Shown here piece after piece: positions 34,538 through 42,311 of a stretch of DNA of 64,000 nucleotides (its first letter is position 1; each line of letters starts with the position of its first letter). Location of the stretch: NCBI GenBank assembly GCA_000526255.1, contig JAFS01000002.1:62001-126000 (forward strand), written 5' to 3'. The position numbers were made by a program, and so were the translations under genes. The stretch is from Verrucomicrobia bacterium LP2A. GTDB taxonomy: Bacteria > Verrucomicrobiota > Verrucomicrobiia > Methylacidiphilales > Methylacidiphilaceae. Below the pieces are notes generated by a model. The model was not told the origin of the DNA. It searched no databases and was given only the letters and a program-made list of their open reading frames with translations.

Positions 34538-34798
34538 ATGACCAACACCGTCGTTCGCGCCCGCATTGATGAGCATGTAAAAGAGGAAGCCGCCGCCGTG
34601 TTGGCGTCCATTGGGCTAACCGTGTCCGACGCTTTCCGGCTGATGATGGTGCGGATCGCCAAGGATAAGGCGCTGCCTTTCGAGCCTTTGGTTCCCAATG
34701 CCGAAACCGTCGAAGCCATGAAGGCCGCGCGGCGCGGCGAGTTGGTTACGGCCGGTTCGCCCAACGATCTGCTCAAGAGTTTGAATGCGGGCGATTAA
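34538..34798 (+). CDS. RelB/DinJ-family antitoxin
   Basis: An 86-residue ribbon-helix-helix antitoxin: MTNTVVRARIDEHVKEEAAA, then LTVSDAFRLMMVRIAKDKAL, the RelB/DinJ pattern. The C-terminal PNAETVEAMKAARRGEL would wrap a toxin. AAGGAG lies upstream of ATG 34538. The yafQ-type toxin frame starts inside its last codons (ATG 34785) but is truncated, so this antitoxin is now an orphan unless it acts on another toxin. It follows the IS1595 end by about 60 bases. Confidence 0.85.
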   Translation: MTNTVVRARIDEHVKEEAAAVLASIGLTVSDAFRLMMVRIAKDKALPFEPLVPNAETVEAMKAARRGELVTAGSPNDLLKSLNAGD

Positions 34799-34886
34799 AT
34801 ACACCTCGCGCTTCAAGCGTGACCATCGACGCGAAAACTCAGGAATCCTCGGCAAAAAGCGGCTCCTCGCTGAATTGAGTGGGTAA
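34785..34886 (+). pseudogene. YafQ/RelE-type toxin, truncated
   Basis: From ATG 34785, overlapping relB, the frame reads MRAIKYTSRFKRDHRRENSG, the usual YafQ N-terminus. It then leaves the family and stops after 33 residues of about 90. The catalytic histidines and C-terminal half are missing. Loss of the toxin with the antitoxin kept is the viable outcome of decay. Confidence 0.7.
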
Positions 34887-34935
34887 GGGGAGCGGATTTT
34901 CAGTTAAGGGATGGCAGGAAGCTGGGTTCTTGCCC

Positions 34936-34955
34936 TCCGTCTTCGACGGATTTTT
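34936..34955 (+). terminator. Rho-independent terminator after the relB remnant
   Basis: Stem TCCGTC / GACGGA with a three-base loop, followed directly by TTTTT. Properly placed about 50 bases past the toxin stop. A longer hairpin, GCCGTCAAGG / CCTTGACGGC, follows at 34969-35010. Confidence 0.55.
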
Positions 34956-35028
34956 GGGGAGAGAGGAAGCCGTCAAGGGCACTTCGACTTCGTCGATCCT
35001 CCTTGACGGCGGATTGCCAGAGGCTTTC

Positions 35029-35116
35029 GGAGCTTCCGGCACCCGGGAAGTGCCGCGTTCCTCAAAGCCGGAAAGTTGCGGCTCGATCTTCCCGCTCTAC
35101 CCACTTGAAACAGCGA
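35029..35116. repeat. 88-bp perfect repeat, copy 2
   Basis: Identical to 28880-28967 in the same orientation, 6.1 kb away. Its right edge lies at the broken end of the AAA-ATPase gene. Contains the same short hairpin. Confidence 0.85.
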
Positions 35117-35234
35117 AGAGGCCCGTTGTCTTGCCGCAGTTGTTGGGACCAATGAACATGGTGTGCGGGCCAAACCGGATATAGCCGGTTCTGATGCCGC
35201 GAAAATTCTCGATGCGCAGATCAGCAACCTGCAT
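35097..35234 (-). pseudogene. AAA/OLD-type ATPase, N-terminal remnant cut at Walker A
   Basis: From ATG 35234 (GGGAG upstream) the frame reads MQVADLRIENFRGIRTGYIR and then FGPHTMFIGPNNCGKTT, the N-terminus and Walker A of an SMC-like/OLD-family ATPase. Immediately after KTT the sequence becomes the 88-bp repeat and the frame stops at 35097. It follows the AbiE pair on the same strand, so it may once have been a defence ATPase in that operon. Confidence 0.7.
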
Positions 35235-35271
35235 GGCGTCTATCTCCCGTTACTACCTTTTGGCAGCGTGT

Positions 35272-36210
35272 TCACTCGTTTTTCATTTCATCTGCATCAG
35301 TCGAAGAAGCTGGTTGCGACCATGGTCCGCCAGGAAGCCACACCCGCCCTTCTTCGGCCGCACCTGCTAACGGAATCAGGAAGGTCCCTAGATCGGCGAT
35401 AACGGCGGAAAACGCGCCAGGTGCGGCAGTCATGCGCTCACGCCCCAGGAAGGTTTGCCATTGAGCGCCCCATGCCTCCGCGAATTCATCGCTCAGGCCG
35501 ATCGGGATATCGACCGGCAGCTTCGTCACACGCCGTTCGAACGTGCGTCGCACAGCTTCTACAAGAGTTGACTGATGAAACTCGAATGTCTGCGCGATCA
35601 GCCAAAGGTCATAGAAATCCTTGAGACGACTGTTGGCCATACCGAGCGTGACCAACGCCTCGAACTTCTCCGCCACGACCGTCTCGACTGGATAGGCCCG
35701 AAGATGCGGCGCGGGTGCGTCCAGCAAAGCGGGGTAATCGATTTCGACCGGTGCCGGGGTGATGGCATCGCCGAAGCCGATATCGACCCGGATCGGGATC
35801 CGCGCGCCATCGATAGTAGCGCTCGCGCGTACCCTCACGCCGCCATATTCTCCCTCCTCACGGATCGGCGCTGCCTCCAGCCCGGCGACATCGAATACGA
35901 CACCGTCATCGGTGACCGGCTGCGCACAGATGGCGCGGAAAGTCTCAGCGATCGCCTCGGCTTCATTGTCGCCGTAGCCGAGTAGATCGAGATCGCGGGT
36001 CGGCCGGAACGGATCGGCAACCCAGGTCACAAAGAGCATTGCGCCTTTGAGGACGAAGCGGTCGCGATGCGCTGAAATGCTCAGCCTGTAAAGCAGACGC
36101 TCGAGCGCGTAGCGCGTCAGCAAAATCTGAAAGTCAGACCGCTGGACACGCGCCCGATCGAGGAGCCGCGCCCGTACCGATGCGCCGATATTTCGAGGTT
36201 TACGTGGCAT
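35272..36210 (-). CDS. abiEii: AbiEii nucleotidyltransferase toxin
   Basis: A 312-residue toxin of the type IV AbiE system, a nucleotidyltransferase-like enzyme blocking growth and giving phage abortive infection. Signature VLKGAMLFVTWVADPFRPTR followed by DLDLLGYG carries the catalytic Asp pair; PVETVVAEKFEALVTLGMAN and RLKDFYDLWLIA are the conserved DUF1814 motifs. It overlaps its antitoxin gene by 11 bases. It appears complete. Its C-terminal tail (GGPWSQPASSTDADEMKNE) is not typical but does not affect the core. Confidence 0.9.
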   Translation of the reverse strand: MPRKPRNIGASVRARLLDRARVQRSDFQILLTRYALERLLYRLSISAHRDRFVLKGAMLFVTWVADPFRPTRDLDLLGYGDNEAEAIAETFRAICAQPVTDDGVVFDVAGLEAAPIREEGEYGGVRVRASATIDGARIPIRVDIGFGDAITPAPVEIDYPALLDAPAPHLRAYPVETVVAEKFEALVTLGMANSRLKDFYDLWLIAQTFEFHQSTLVEAVRRTFERRVTKLPVDIPIGLSDEFAEAWGAQWQTFLGRERMTAAPGAFSAVIADLGTFLIPLAGAAEEGRVWLPGGPWSQPASSTDADEMKNE

Positions 36211-36820
36211 CGGCTGCCATTGCTTCGACGTAGGGGCGCATCACCGACCAGACTCGAGCCTTCCGCGCGTAACGCCAGAGTTCGTCGGGCGTGCAGCGGC
36301 GACGGCGAAGGCCCTCGCGCAGCCCTTCCATCGCGACGTCGAGGCCGACCTTGGCCCGATAGCGGAAGCAGTCCACGACCGTCCTGGCCGGATCCGTGAT
36401 GGGGACGTCGGTACTCTCAATGCGGTGGCGGGTAACACCCTCGGTCAGCGCTGCCCCGGTGAAACGCACAAAGCGGATTCGCGGATAATCGATTCTGGGC
36501 CGCCAAGCGGTCCGTTCGATTGCCATCCATACGGCAGACGGCATCTGCAGCGTCAGTTCATGGAACTGGAGCGCCGAGGTCAGGCAGACGACACCCTTGG
36601 GAACCAGGACCGCGGCTTCGGCGAGCATGTGGGCGGCCTCGACTTGCGCATCTAGGAGCTGATAAAGGCCCCGGGCTGGACGCACGACCGCCTTCTCCCG
36701 CATGAGGCGGGCCAGCGTCTCCGGTCCGATCCCTTCCGCAACGAAATCCTTCAGCCGGAGCATTCCCCGGGTTTTCAGGAGATCAAGGGCACGGGTCCGT
36801 TGGGTGCTAATCGAGGTCAT
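36200..36820 (-). CDS. abiEi: AbiEi antitoxin / transcriptional regulator
   Basis: A 206-residue antitoxin with an N-terminal winged helix (ALDLLKTRGMLRLKDFVAEG then ARLMREKAVVRPARGLY) that represses the operon, and a C-terminal domain (VVDCFRYRAKVGLDVAMEGL) needed for neutralisation. It overlaps abiEii. The upstream region has a purine-rich RBS (AAGAAGAGGAAA) and an AT-rich promoter area near 36830-36870. It is one of the few intact defence-type operons in the island. Confidence 0.9.
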   Translation of the reverse strand: MTSISTQRTRALDLLKTRGMLRLKDFVAEGIGPETLARLMREKAVVRPARGLYQLLDAQVEAAHMLAEAAVLVPKGVVCLTSALQFHELTLQMPSAVWMAIERTAWRPRIDYPRIRFVRFTGAALTEGVTRHRIESTDVPITDPARTVVDCFRYRAKVGLDVAMEGLREGLRRRRCTPDELWRYARKARVWSVMRPYVEAMAADAT

Positions 36821-36870
36821 CTTTCGTGAGGTTTCCTCTTCTTACATAGAATTCCGCAGAGGTTTTATCA

Positions 36871-37070
36871 CATCTGTAGCCGACTTGAAATCAGGAACTT
36901 GAGCTGCCCTTTGGGGAATGCCTTCCCCCTGGCCGGCGCCAATGTCGCCAGCGCACCCCCTTCTGCAGGGAGACCCCGCAACTCCCCCCAGAGTGAAAGT
37001 TTTACCGGGTTTGCCGTGACGGGTTGGAGGTCGCGAGAGAGGCTCGCGGCGCCCGTCGCGGAGATCCGCG
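36871..37070. other. Intergenic leader of the ardC pseudogene
   Basis: No gene recognised. Contains the divergent control region of abiE and the ardC remnant, with an inverted GC-rich segment around 37030-37070. Confidence 0.3.
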
Positions 37071-37330
37071 ATGTCAGGTTCAGCCGCTCGCGCCCGGTCC
37101 GGCCAGGACCGGGCGAGCCTCTCTTCCGAAATCACTGACAAGATTATCGCCGAGTTGGAGGCGGGCCGCGCACCGTGGGTCTAACCATGGGGGACAGCGG
37201 CGGCGAAAGCGACGCTCACCATGCCCCAGAACGCCGCGACCCATAGGCGATGCACCGGAATCAATGTGCTCATTCTGTGGGGTGGCGTCATTGAGGACGG
37301 CTTTGCGAGCCAGAGCTGGCTAACCGCCAT
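37071..37330 (+). pseudogene. ardC: ArdC-type antirestriction protein, N-terminal remnant with nonsense codon
   Basis: ATG 37071 reads SSEITDKIIAELEAGRAPWV, then TAA at 37182. The same frame continues as PWGTAAAKATLTMPQNAATH and INVLILWGGVIEDGFASQSW, which is the conserved ArdC/DUF1738 N-terminal domain (glutamine is usual at the stop position, so CAA to TAA is likely). At 37324 the IS1380 terminal repeat cuts the gene. ArdC proteins protect incoming plasmid DNA from restriction. Confidence 0.75.
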
Positions 37331-38495
37331 TTCTCACGAAGGCCGACCAAAACGGGAGGCAAAAAAGCCGGCAAAAGAGCATAGGAAAGGCCGCCTTTCC
37401 CTGGTATAAAGTGCGTGAACGAGACGTAATTATAACGAGGAGTAAAAACGGCCTTTCATGACAGAGTGTAGCCAAGAGACTTTTGGGTTTACAGCCCATT
37501 TTTCGCGTCGGGTGGAAGCGGGATTTACCGCGGGTCGGGTTTCGAGCGATGGGGGCGCGATCCTCTTGCGAGAAGCGGATCGGAAGATCGGTTTGTTAAG
37601 ACGGCTGGAGCGCTGCTTCCGGGATCGACGCCATCCGGGGCGCATTGTGCATCGGGTGCGGGAGATGCAGGTGCCGCGCATCTTCGGGATGGCGCTGGGC
37701 TACTCGCGACGAGGGTTTGTGCCGGACCATGGAAGCGCCGAGAAAGCAAGTCCGACATCGGCACGAGTCCACGGGCAAACCGGCTCGCGTCTTTACCGAG
37801 TTTGCCTATCGCACCTTGAGCAGCTGGTCGAGGGAGCGCCGAGTGGTCTCCAAAGCCGAGTACTTGGAGAAAGGAAAGAATCCGCGCTTTGTCGTCACCT
37901 CTCTTTCCACCGAGGAGTGGCCCGCCCAGGCCCTCTACGAGAAGCTCTCCTTTGCTCGGGGAGAGAGGGAGAATCGGATCAAGGAACAGCTCCAACTCTT
38001 TGCGGACCGGCTCTCGACCGCGCAAATGGCCAGCAATCAGCTTCGCCTCTCCTTCTCGGCTTTGGCCTATGCCCTGGTCGAAGCGCTGCGACGGCTGGCT
38101 CTGCAAGGAACGGAGTGGGCCAACGCCCAGGTCGACACCCTCCGGCTCAAGCTCTTCAAGATCGGCACGCTGGTCCGTGTCAGCGTCCGACGCTTCCTCT
38201 AGTCGGATGAGCAGCGCCTATCCTGGGAAGCACCGCTTCTCCCATCTCTTCCGGATGCTGCGTTGCTGAGCATCCACAAAAACCAGAGCGCTTCCCCCTG
38301 CAGCAGAGCCTCCCATCGGGCGGAGCCTTGTTCCTAAAGCGGATTTTTGCCCTTTACAGAGCTCGCATTAAGCCAAATCGAGCAAAAATCTTGCTCCATC
38401 CCCGCTCACGAAGACCCTTTCCCCGCCGAACATCCTCGCCATCGACTCGGGCCTTCCTTTCTTGCGCGAAAGCTCGCGTTGGTGAGAAATGGCGG
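37324..38495 (+). mobile_element. IS1380-family element B, internally deleted
   Basis: Terminal repeats CCGCCATTTCTCAC (37324-37337) and GTGAGAAATGGCGG (38482-38495). It is short (1172 bp) because about 200 codons of transposase are lost. Flanks CTAA and CTAG are from different contexts (ardC and IS3), so both neighbours have been joined by recombination. Confidence 0.8.
37458..38202 (+). pseudogene. IS1380 transposase with internal deletion and frameshift
   Basis: The N-terminal part (HFSRRVEAGFTAGRVSSDGG to IFGMALGY) ends at about 37700. The C-terminal part (HESTGKPARVFTEFAYRTLS to LKLFKIGTLVRVSVRRFL) continues in a different frame to 38202. The catalytic middle is missing. A full transposase of this family is about 440-480 residues; about 240 remain. 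Confidence 0.85.
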
Positions 38496-39370
38496 CTAGC
38501 CGTAGCGGCGGCCATTCCTTCGCGCCAGACCGCCAAGGGCGTGCGGTAGCCAAGCGCCTCATGCAGGCGGGATTCGTTGTAAAACTCCATCCATTCGGCA
38601 ATGCCGGCCTCCGCTCCACAGCCATCGGCATAGCCCTTGAGGTAGACCTCCTCGTGCTTGAGTGAACGCCAGACTCGCTCAATGAAGACATTATCCATCC
38701 ACCGCCCTCGGCCATCCATGGATCTCTTCACGCCAGCCTCCGCCAGCGCGCTCGTGAAGACGGGGCTGGTGAACTGCGAGCCCTGATCGGTGTTGAAAAT
38801 CTCCGGCTTGCCGTGGCGCGCCAGGGCGTCTTCAAGCGCCGGAAGGCAGAACGACACCTCCATCGGATTGGAAATCCGCCAGGCCAGAACCGTGCGGCTG
38901 GCCCAGACGATGATTGCGGCCAGATAGAGAAAGCCCCGGCCAATCGGCAAAGAGGTGATGTCGCAGGCCCAGACGTGGTTCGGCCGCTCAATCTTCAGAT
39001 CGCGCAGCAGATCGGGGAAAATCTTCTGCCCCGACGCCGGCTTGCTCGTATTTGGCTTCGGACCCAGCGCGGCGATCCACATCTTGCGGATCAGCCGCGG
39101 CACACGCTTGCGGCTGACCGCCTTGCCCTCGGCCCTGACCATCTGCGTCATCCGGCGTGAGCCAAGGAAGGGCCAGGCTGTGAACAACTCGTCGATGCGC
39201 CGCATCAGATCCAGGTCATCGTCCTTGGCCGGCTTTCTTTGCCGATAGACGCCGGAGCGCGTCACTCCGAGCAGCGCACATTGGCGGCGAACCGACAGCG
39301 ACCGGGCGTCGCGATCGAGCAATCCTCGACGATCCGGCGCTCTCATCGTCCGGATCTCCTGGCTAAACAA
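38496..39370 (-). pseudogene. IS3 transposase OrfB, C-terminally truncated
   Basis: Same protein as 30589-31539, with substitutions such as MGIAALG to MWIAALG. It diverges after REGMAAATA, where the frame enters the IS1380 tail and runs on to 38354. The DDE residues remain, but the last 30 residues of the native protein are lost. Confidence 0.85.
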
Positions 39371-39423
39371 TCGCGCTCGACGGTCAACTGGCCGATCTTG
39401 GCGTAGAGGTCCTCGACCTTTTT

Positions 39424-39633
39424 CTACGCCGCCTTGTCCGCGTCGAGACCGACATTAGCCTCGAACGCCCGCGCGGCGTTCTCCAACAGCTGCTTTTTCC
39501 AGGCGTAAATCTGGTTCGGGTGCACCTCGTAGCGCTGGGCCAAATCCGCCACAGTCGCCTGCTCACGCACCGCCTCCAAGGCGATCTTCGCCTTCAGCGC
39601 CGCGTCAATCTTGCCTCTTGTCTTCTTCGTCAT
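39424..39633 (-). pseudogene. IS3 transposase OrfA with premature stop
   Basis: Identical in style to 31512-31802 but truncated after [10 protein letters not shown] by a TAG where copy A has CAG. No OrfAB fusion can therefore form without suppression. Confidence 0.85.
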
Positions 39634-39715
39634 GGTTCGCTCCGTTTGTCAAACAGAGCGGACAATTTCCCATTTAGCCAATGGTCCCAAAAATGGGTCC
39701 ATTTCACCTCAGCGA

Positions 39716-39738
39716 CCGGCACCTTCGGTGCCCGGCGG
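39716..39738. terminator. GC hairpin at the island / yraN border
   Basis: CCGGCACC-ttc-GGTGCCCGG forms a stable stem about 30 bases past the yraN stop on the minus strand. No T-run, so only a possible terminator. Confidence 0.35.
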
Positions 39739-39763
39739 AGGTAGGGCTCTCAAGACGGCCCGG

Positions 39764-40171
39764 TCAAGAGTCCGGCGGGCCGAACGCATCGGGCAGATGG
39801 CGGAGGATCGGCTTTCCGGAACCCTGGGCGAGCACCTCGACGATGTCGAAGCGGTAGGTCACGTCGTCCCGTCCCAGCTCCTCCAGGTAGGCGTAGGCGG
39901 CCCGCACCAGGCGCGCCCGCTTCCTGGCGTCGACGGCCTCGGAGGGCTCGCCATGGCTCGTCGAGCTTCGGGTCTTCACCTCGACGAAGACGAGCACGCA
40001 CCCATCCCGACAGACCAGGTCGATCTCCCCGTCCCCGATCCGCACGTTGCGCAGGAGGATCCGATAGTCCTTGCGATGAAGGAACCGGGCGGCCTCCCGC
40101 TCCCCCCACTTTCCCAAATCGAGCGTCGGTGGCAGGGATCGCGGGAAGGACATCCAAGGGAGCCCGAGCAT
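39764..40171 (-). CDS. yraN: YraN/UPF0102-family nuclease-like protein
   Basis: A 135-residue protein with the endonuclease-like core GKWGEREAARFLHRKDYRIL, GDGEIDLVCRDG and FVEVKTRSS (the E-x-D and E-x-K residues). Family members resemble Holliday-junction resolvases, but the cellular role is not settled. ATG 40171 lies two bases after the rnhB stop; ATG 40153 is an alternative. It is the last gene of the ffh-rpsP-trmD-rplS-rnhB-yraN operon. Confidence 0.9.
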   Translation of the reverse strand: MLGLPWMSFPRSLPPTLDLGKWGEREAARFLHRKDYRILLRNVRIGDGEIDLVCRDGCVLVFVEVKTRSSTSHGEPSEAVDARKRARLVRAAYAYLEELGRDDVTYRFDIVEVLAQGSGKPILRHLPDAFGPPDS

Positions 40172-40173
40172 CT

Positions 40174-40914
40174 TCAGATCTCTTGGCCCCACGGAAGATC
40201 GGGCATTGCTTCCTCGGAGAGCCGACCAAGGAAGCTTCGGCGGTGCAAAGGGGTCGGGCCGTGAATCCGTAGGGCATCCCAATGGGCAGCCGTCCCGTAG
40301 CCCTTGTGGCGGGCGAAGCCAAAGTGGGGATGCTCCCGGTCGATCTCGGTCATCCATTGGTCACGCCTGACCTTGGCGAGGATGGAAGCGGCCGCGATGC
40401 AGGCGCAGCGGCCGTCGCCGCCAACGATCGCGCGGACGGGCATCTCGAGGGGAGGAGCCTCCCGACCGTCGACCAGGACGATTCCCGGACTCTTGGCCAG
40501 GGCGAGAACGGCCCGAGACATCGCGAGCATCGTCGCCCCCAGGATGTTCCAGCGCTCGATCTCCTCGACGGAGGCAAAGCCGACTCCGTAGGCGATACCC
40601 GGCAAGCCAACGATCCAGTCGCAGACTTCCGAACGCTGCCGCGGCGCAAGCCGCTTGGAATCGTCGAGCTTCGGATGGAGCCGAATCCCCGGAGGCAAGA
40701 TCACCGCCGCAGCGACGACGGGTCCAGCAAGGCAGCCGCGGCCCACCTCGTCCACGCCGGCCGCAGGAGAGAGGCCTTGCTCGGCAAACAGGTCCTCGAG
40801 CTGCCGGTCGACGCCTTGGCTCCGGGCTTCCGATTTGGGCGCAGGCTCCGGTTTCTGCACGGAGCGAGTATGGAGGTCCTCCCGTTCCGGCGCAAGTTCC
40901 GGACGAGCAGGCAA
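40174..40914 (-). CDS. rnhB: Ribonuclease HII
   Basis: Removes ribonucleotides and RNA primers from DNA. The 246 residues have an N-terminal charged extension (1-45), then GVDEVGRGCLAGPVVAAAVI (catalytic D and E), DDSKRLAPRQR, GIVLVDGREAP (D) and AAASILAKVRRDQWM (D region RD), matching RnhB. It sits between rplS and yraN as in many bacteria. Confidence 0.95.
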   Translation of the reverse strand: MPARPELAPEREDLHTRSVQKPEPAPKSEARSQGVDRQLEDLFAEQGLSPAAGVDEVGRGCLAGPVVAAAVILPPGIRLHPKLDDSKRLAPRQRSEVCDWIVGLPGIAYGVGFASVEEIERWNILGATMLAMSRAVLALAKSPGIVLVDGREAPPLEMPVRAIVGGDGRCACIAAASILAKVRRDQWMTEIDREHPHFGFARHKGYGTAAHWDALRIHGPTPLHRRSFLGRLSEEAMPDLPWGQEI

Positions 40915-40956
40915 CGAGAGGAGGAAGAGGAAAAATGAAGCGGAAGGATCTGCGGC

Positions 40957-41295
40957 CTATCTCCGCCCGAGGACGGCGTCCTTGCCCTTCCTGCCCCGCA
41001 GGTAGTAGAGCTTGGCCCGCCGCACCTTGGAGCTCCGTTCCACCTCGATCTTTTCGATCCAGGGGGAATGGAGGCGATAGATGCGCTCGATTCCCTCTCC
41101 GTAACTGAGCCGGCGAACGGTAAACGCTGCATTGATTCCGTGTCCCCTGCGGGCGATCACGATGCCCTGAAAGACCTGAATCCGCTCCTTGTCGCCCTCG
41201 CGAATCCGGGAGTGGACCCGCACGCTGTCGCCCACCGCAAACCGGGGAAGCTCTTTCTTGAGCTGCTCCTGCTCAATCTGCTCGATTACGTTCAT
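40957..41295 (-). CDS. rplS: 50S ribosomal protein L19
   Basis: A 112-residue L19: [40 protein letters not shown] and [15 protein letters not shown] at the C-terminus. Its start overlaps the end of trmD by 23 bases, implying coupled translation. Confidence 0.96.
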   Translation of the reverse strand: MNVIEQIEQEQLKKELPRFAVGDSVRVHSRIREGDKERIQVFQGIVIARRGHGINAAFTVRRLSYGEGIERIYRLHSPWIEKIEVERSSKVRRAKLYYLRGRKGKDAVLGRR

Positions 41296-41989
41296 CGCTC
41301 TCTCCTTTTCCTCTCCGCTCCCACAAATCCGTTCTCACGCGCCGCGTCTTCTCTTCAGCCATGCGGCGGTGCCACCGCCCGATCGCTCCGTGATCTCCGG
41401 ACAGAAGAATTTCGGGCACCCCCCACTCTCGGAAAACGGCCGGCCGTGTATAGTGCGGACCCTCTAGAAGAGCATCTTCGAAGGATTCGTGCAACACCGA
41501 TTCTGCATTTCCCAGAACACCGGGAAGCAGACGGGCGACCGCGTCCACGATCGGCAGGACGGCTACGGCCCCGTTGGCGACGACGAAGTCTCCGATCGAA
41601 ATCTCCTCATCAACCCAATGGTCGATCACCCGCTGATCGACCCCCTCGTAGTGGCCGCAAACGAAAATCAGCCGAGGAGCGCGAGAAAACTCCCAGGCCA
41701 TGGCCTGATCGAAGGTCCTTCCTCCCGGCGACAGAAGACGGACGGGCGCGTTCTCCGCCATGGCCTGCACCGCCTCGATCGCTTCGACCAAGGGCTCGCA
41801 TTTGAGCACCATCCCCGGCCCGCCTCCGTAGGGCCGATCGTCGACGCTCCTGTGCCGGTCGCGGGCGTAGTCCCGGAGCTGGTGCGCACGGAAGTCGAGC
41901 CGACCGCTCTCGATCGCCCTTCCGAGGATGCTCTCCCGCGCCGCCGCCTCCAAGAGCGCGGGGAACAGGGTGATGACATCGATCCGCAC
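41273..41989 (-). CDS. trmD: tRNA (guanine-N1)-methyltransferase
   Basis: Methylates G37 of tRNA, preventing frameshifts. The 238-residue protein has the SPOUT trefoil-knot pieces [20 protein letters not shown] and [20 protein letters not shown], and the N-terminal [40 protein letters not shown] is the usual substrate loop. Lies between rpsP and rplS; gap to rpsP 19 bases. Confidence 0.96.
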   Translation of the reverse strand: MRIDVITLFPALLEAAARESILGRAIESGRLDFRAHQLRDYARDRHRSVDDRPYGGGPGMVLKCEPLVEAIEAVQAMAENAPVRLLSPGGRTFDQAMAWEFSRAPRLIFVCGHYEGVDQRVIDHWVDEEISIGDFVVANGAVAVLPIVDAVARLLPGVLGNAESVLHESFEDALLEGPHYTRPAVFREWGVPEILLSGDHGAIGRWHRRMAEEKTRRVRTDLWERRGKGESDERNRAD

Positions 41990-42008
41990 GACTCCCCTGC
42001 GCGAAGAA

Positions 42009-42287
42009 TCACGACGACGCCGGGGAGGCTTCTTCCTTTTCCGCAGGCTCTCTCGGAGCCGTCTTCACGATGCGCGCAACGGTCTCGCTCATCTGCGCTC
42101 CCTGCTTTCTCCAGAATTCGATCCGGTCAAGCTTCACATGAGCCCCACCTTCCTTCAGGACCGGATCATAGGTGCCAATCGATTCCAGGAACTTGCCGTC
42201 CCGAGCGGCTCGCCGGTCGGCGACGACGATGCGAAAGAAGGGCCGATTCTTGCGCCCCTCTCTCCGTAAACGAACTACCACTGCCAT
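42009..42287 (-). CDS. rpsP: 30S ribosomal protein S16
   Basis: A 92-residue S16: MAVVVRLRREGRKNRPFFRI, VADRRAARDGKFLESIGTYD and KLDRIEFWRKQGAQMSETVA. A short acidic/alanine-rich tail extends beyond the core. The gene follows ffh by 24 bases. Confidence 0.96.
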   Translation of the reverse strand: MAVVVRLRREGRKNRPFFRIVVADRRAARDGKFLESIGTYDPVLKEGGAHVKLDRIEFWRKQGAQMSETVARIVKTAPREPAEKEEASPASS

Positions 42288-42311
42288 ATGCCTCTCTTTC
42301 TTCTTTCCTCT

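Larger units (their letters stand above)
38496..39706 (-). mobile_element. IS3-family element, copy B, 3' truncated
   Basis: Right terminal repeat GGGTCCATTTCA at 39695-39706. The left end is missing: the element breaks at 38496 against the IS1380 right end. Nearly identical to copy A (30514-31876), with a nonsense change in orfA. Confidence 0.85.
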
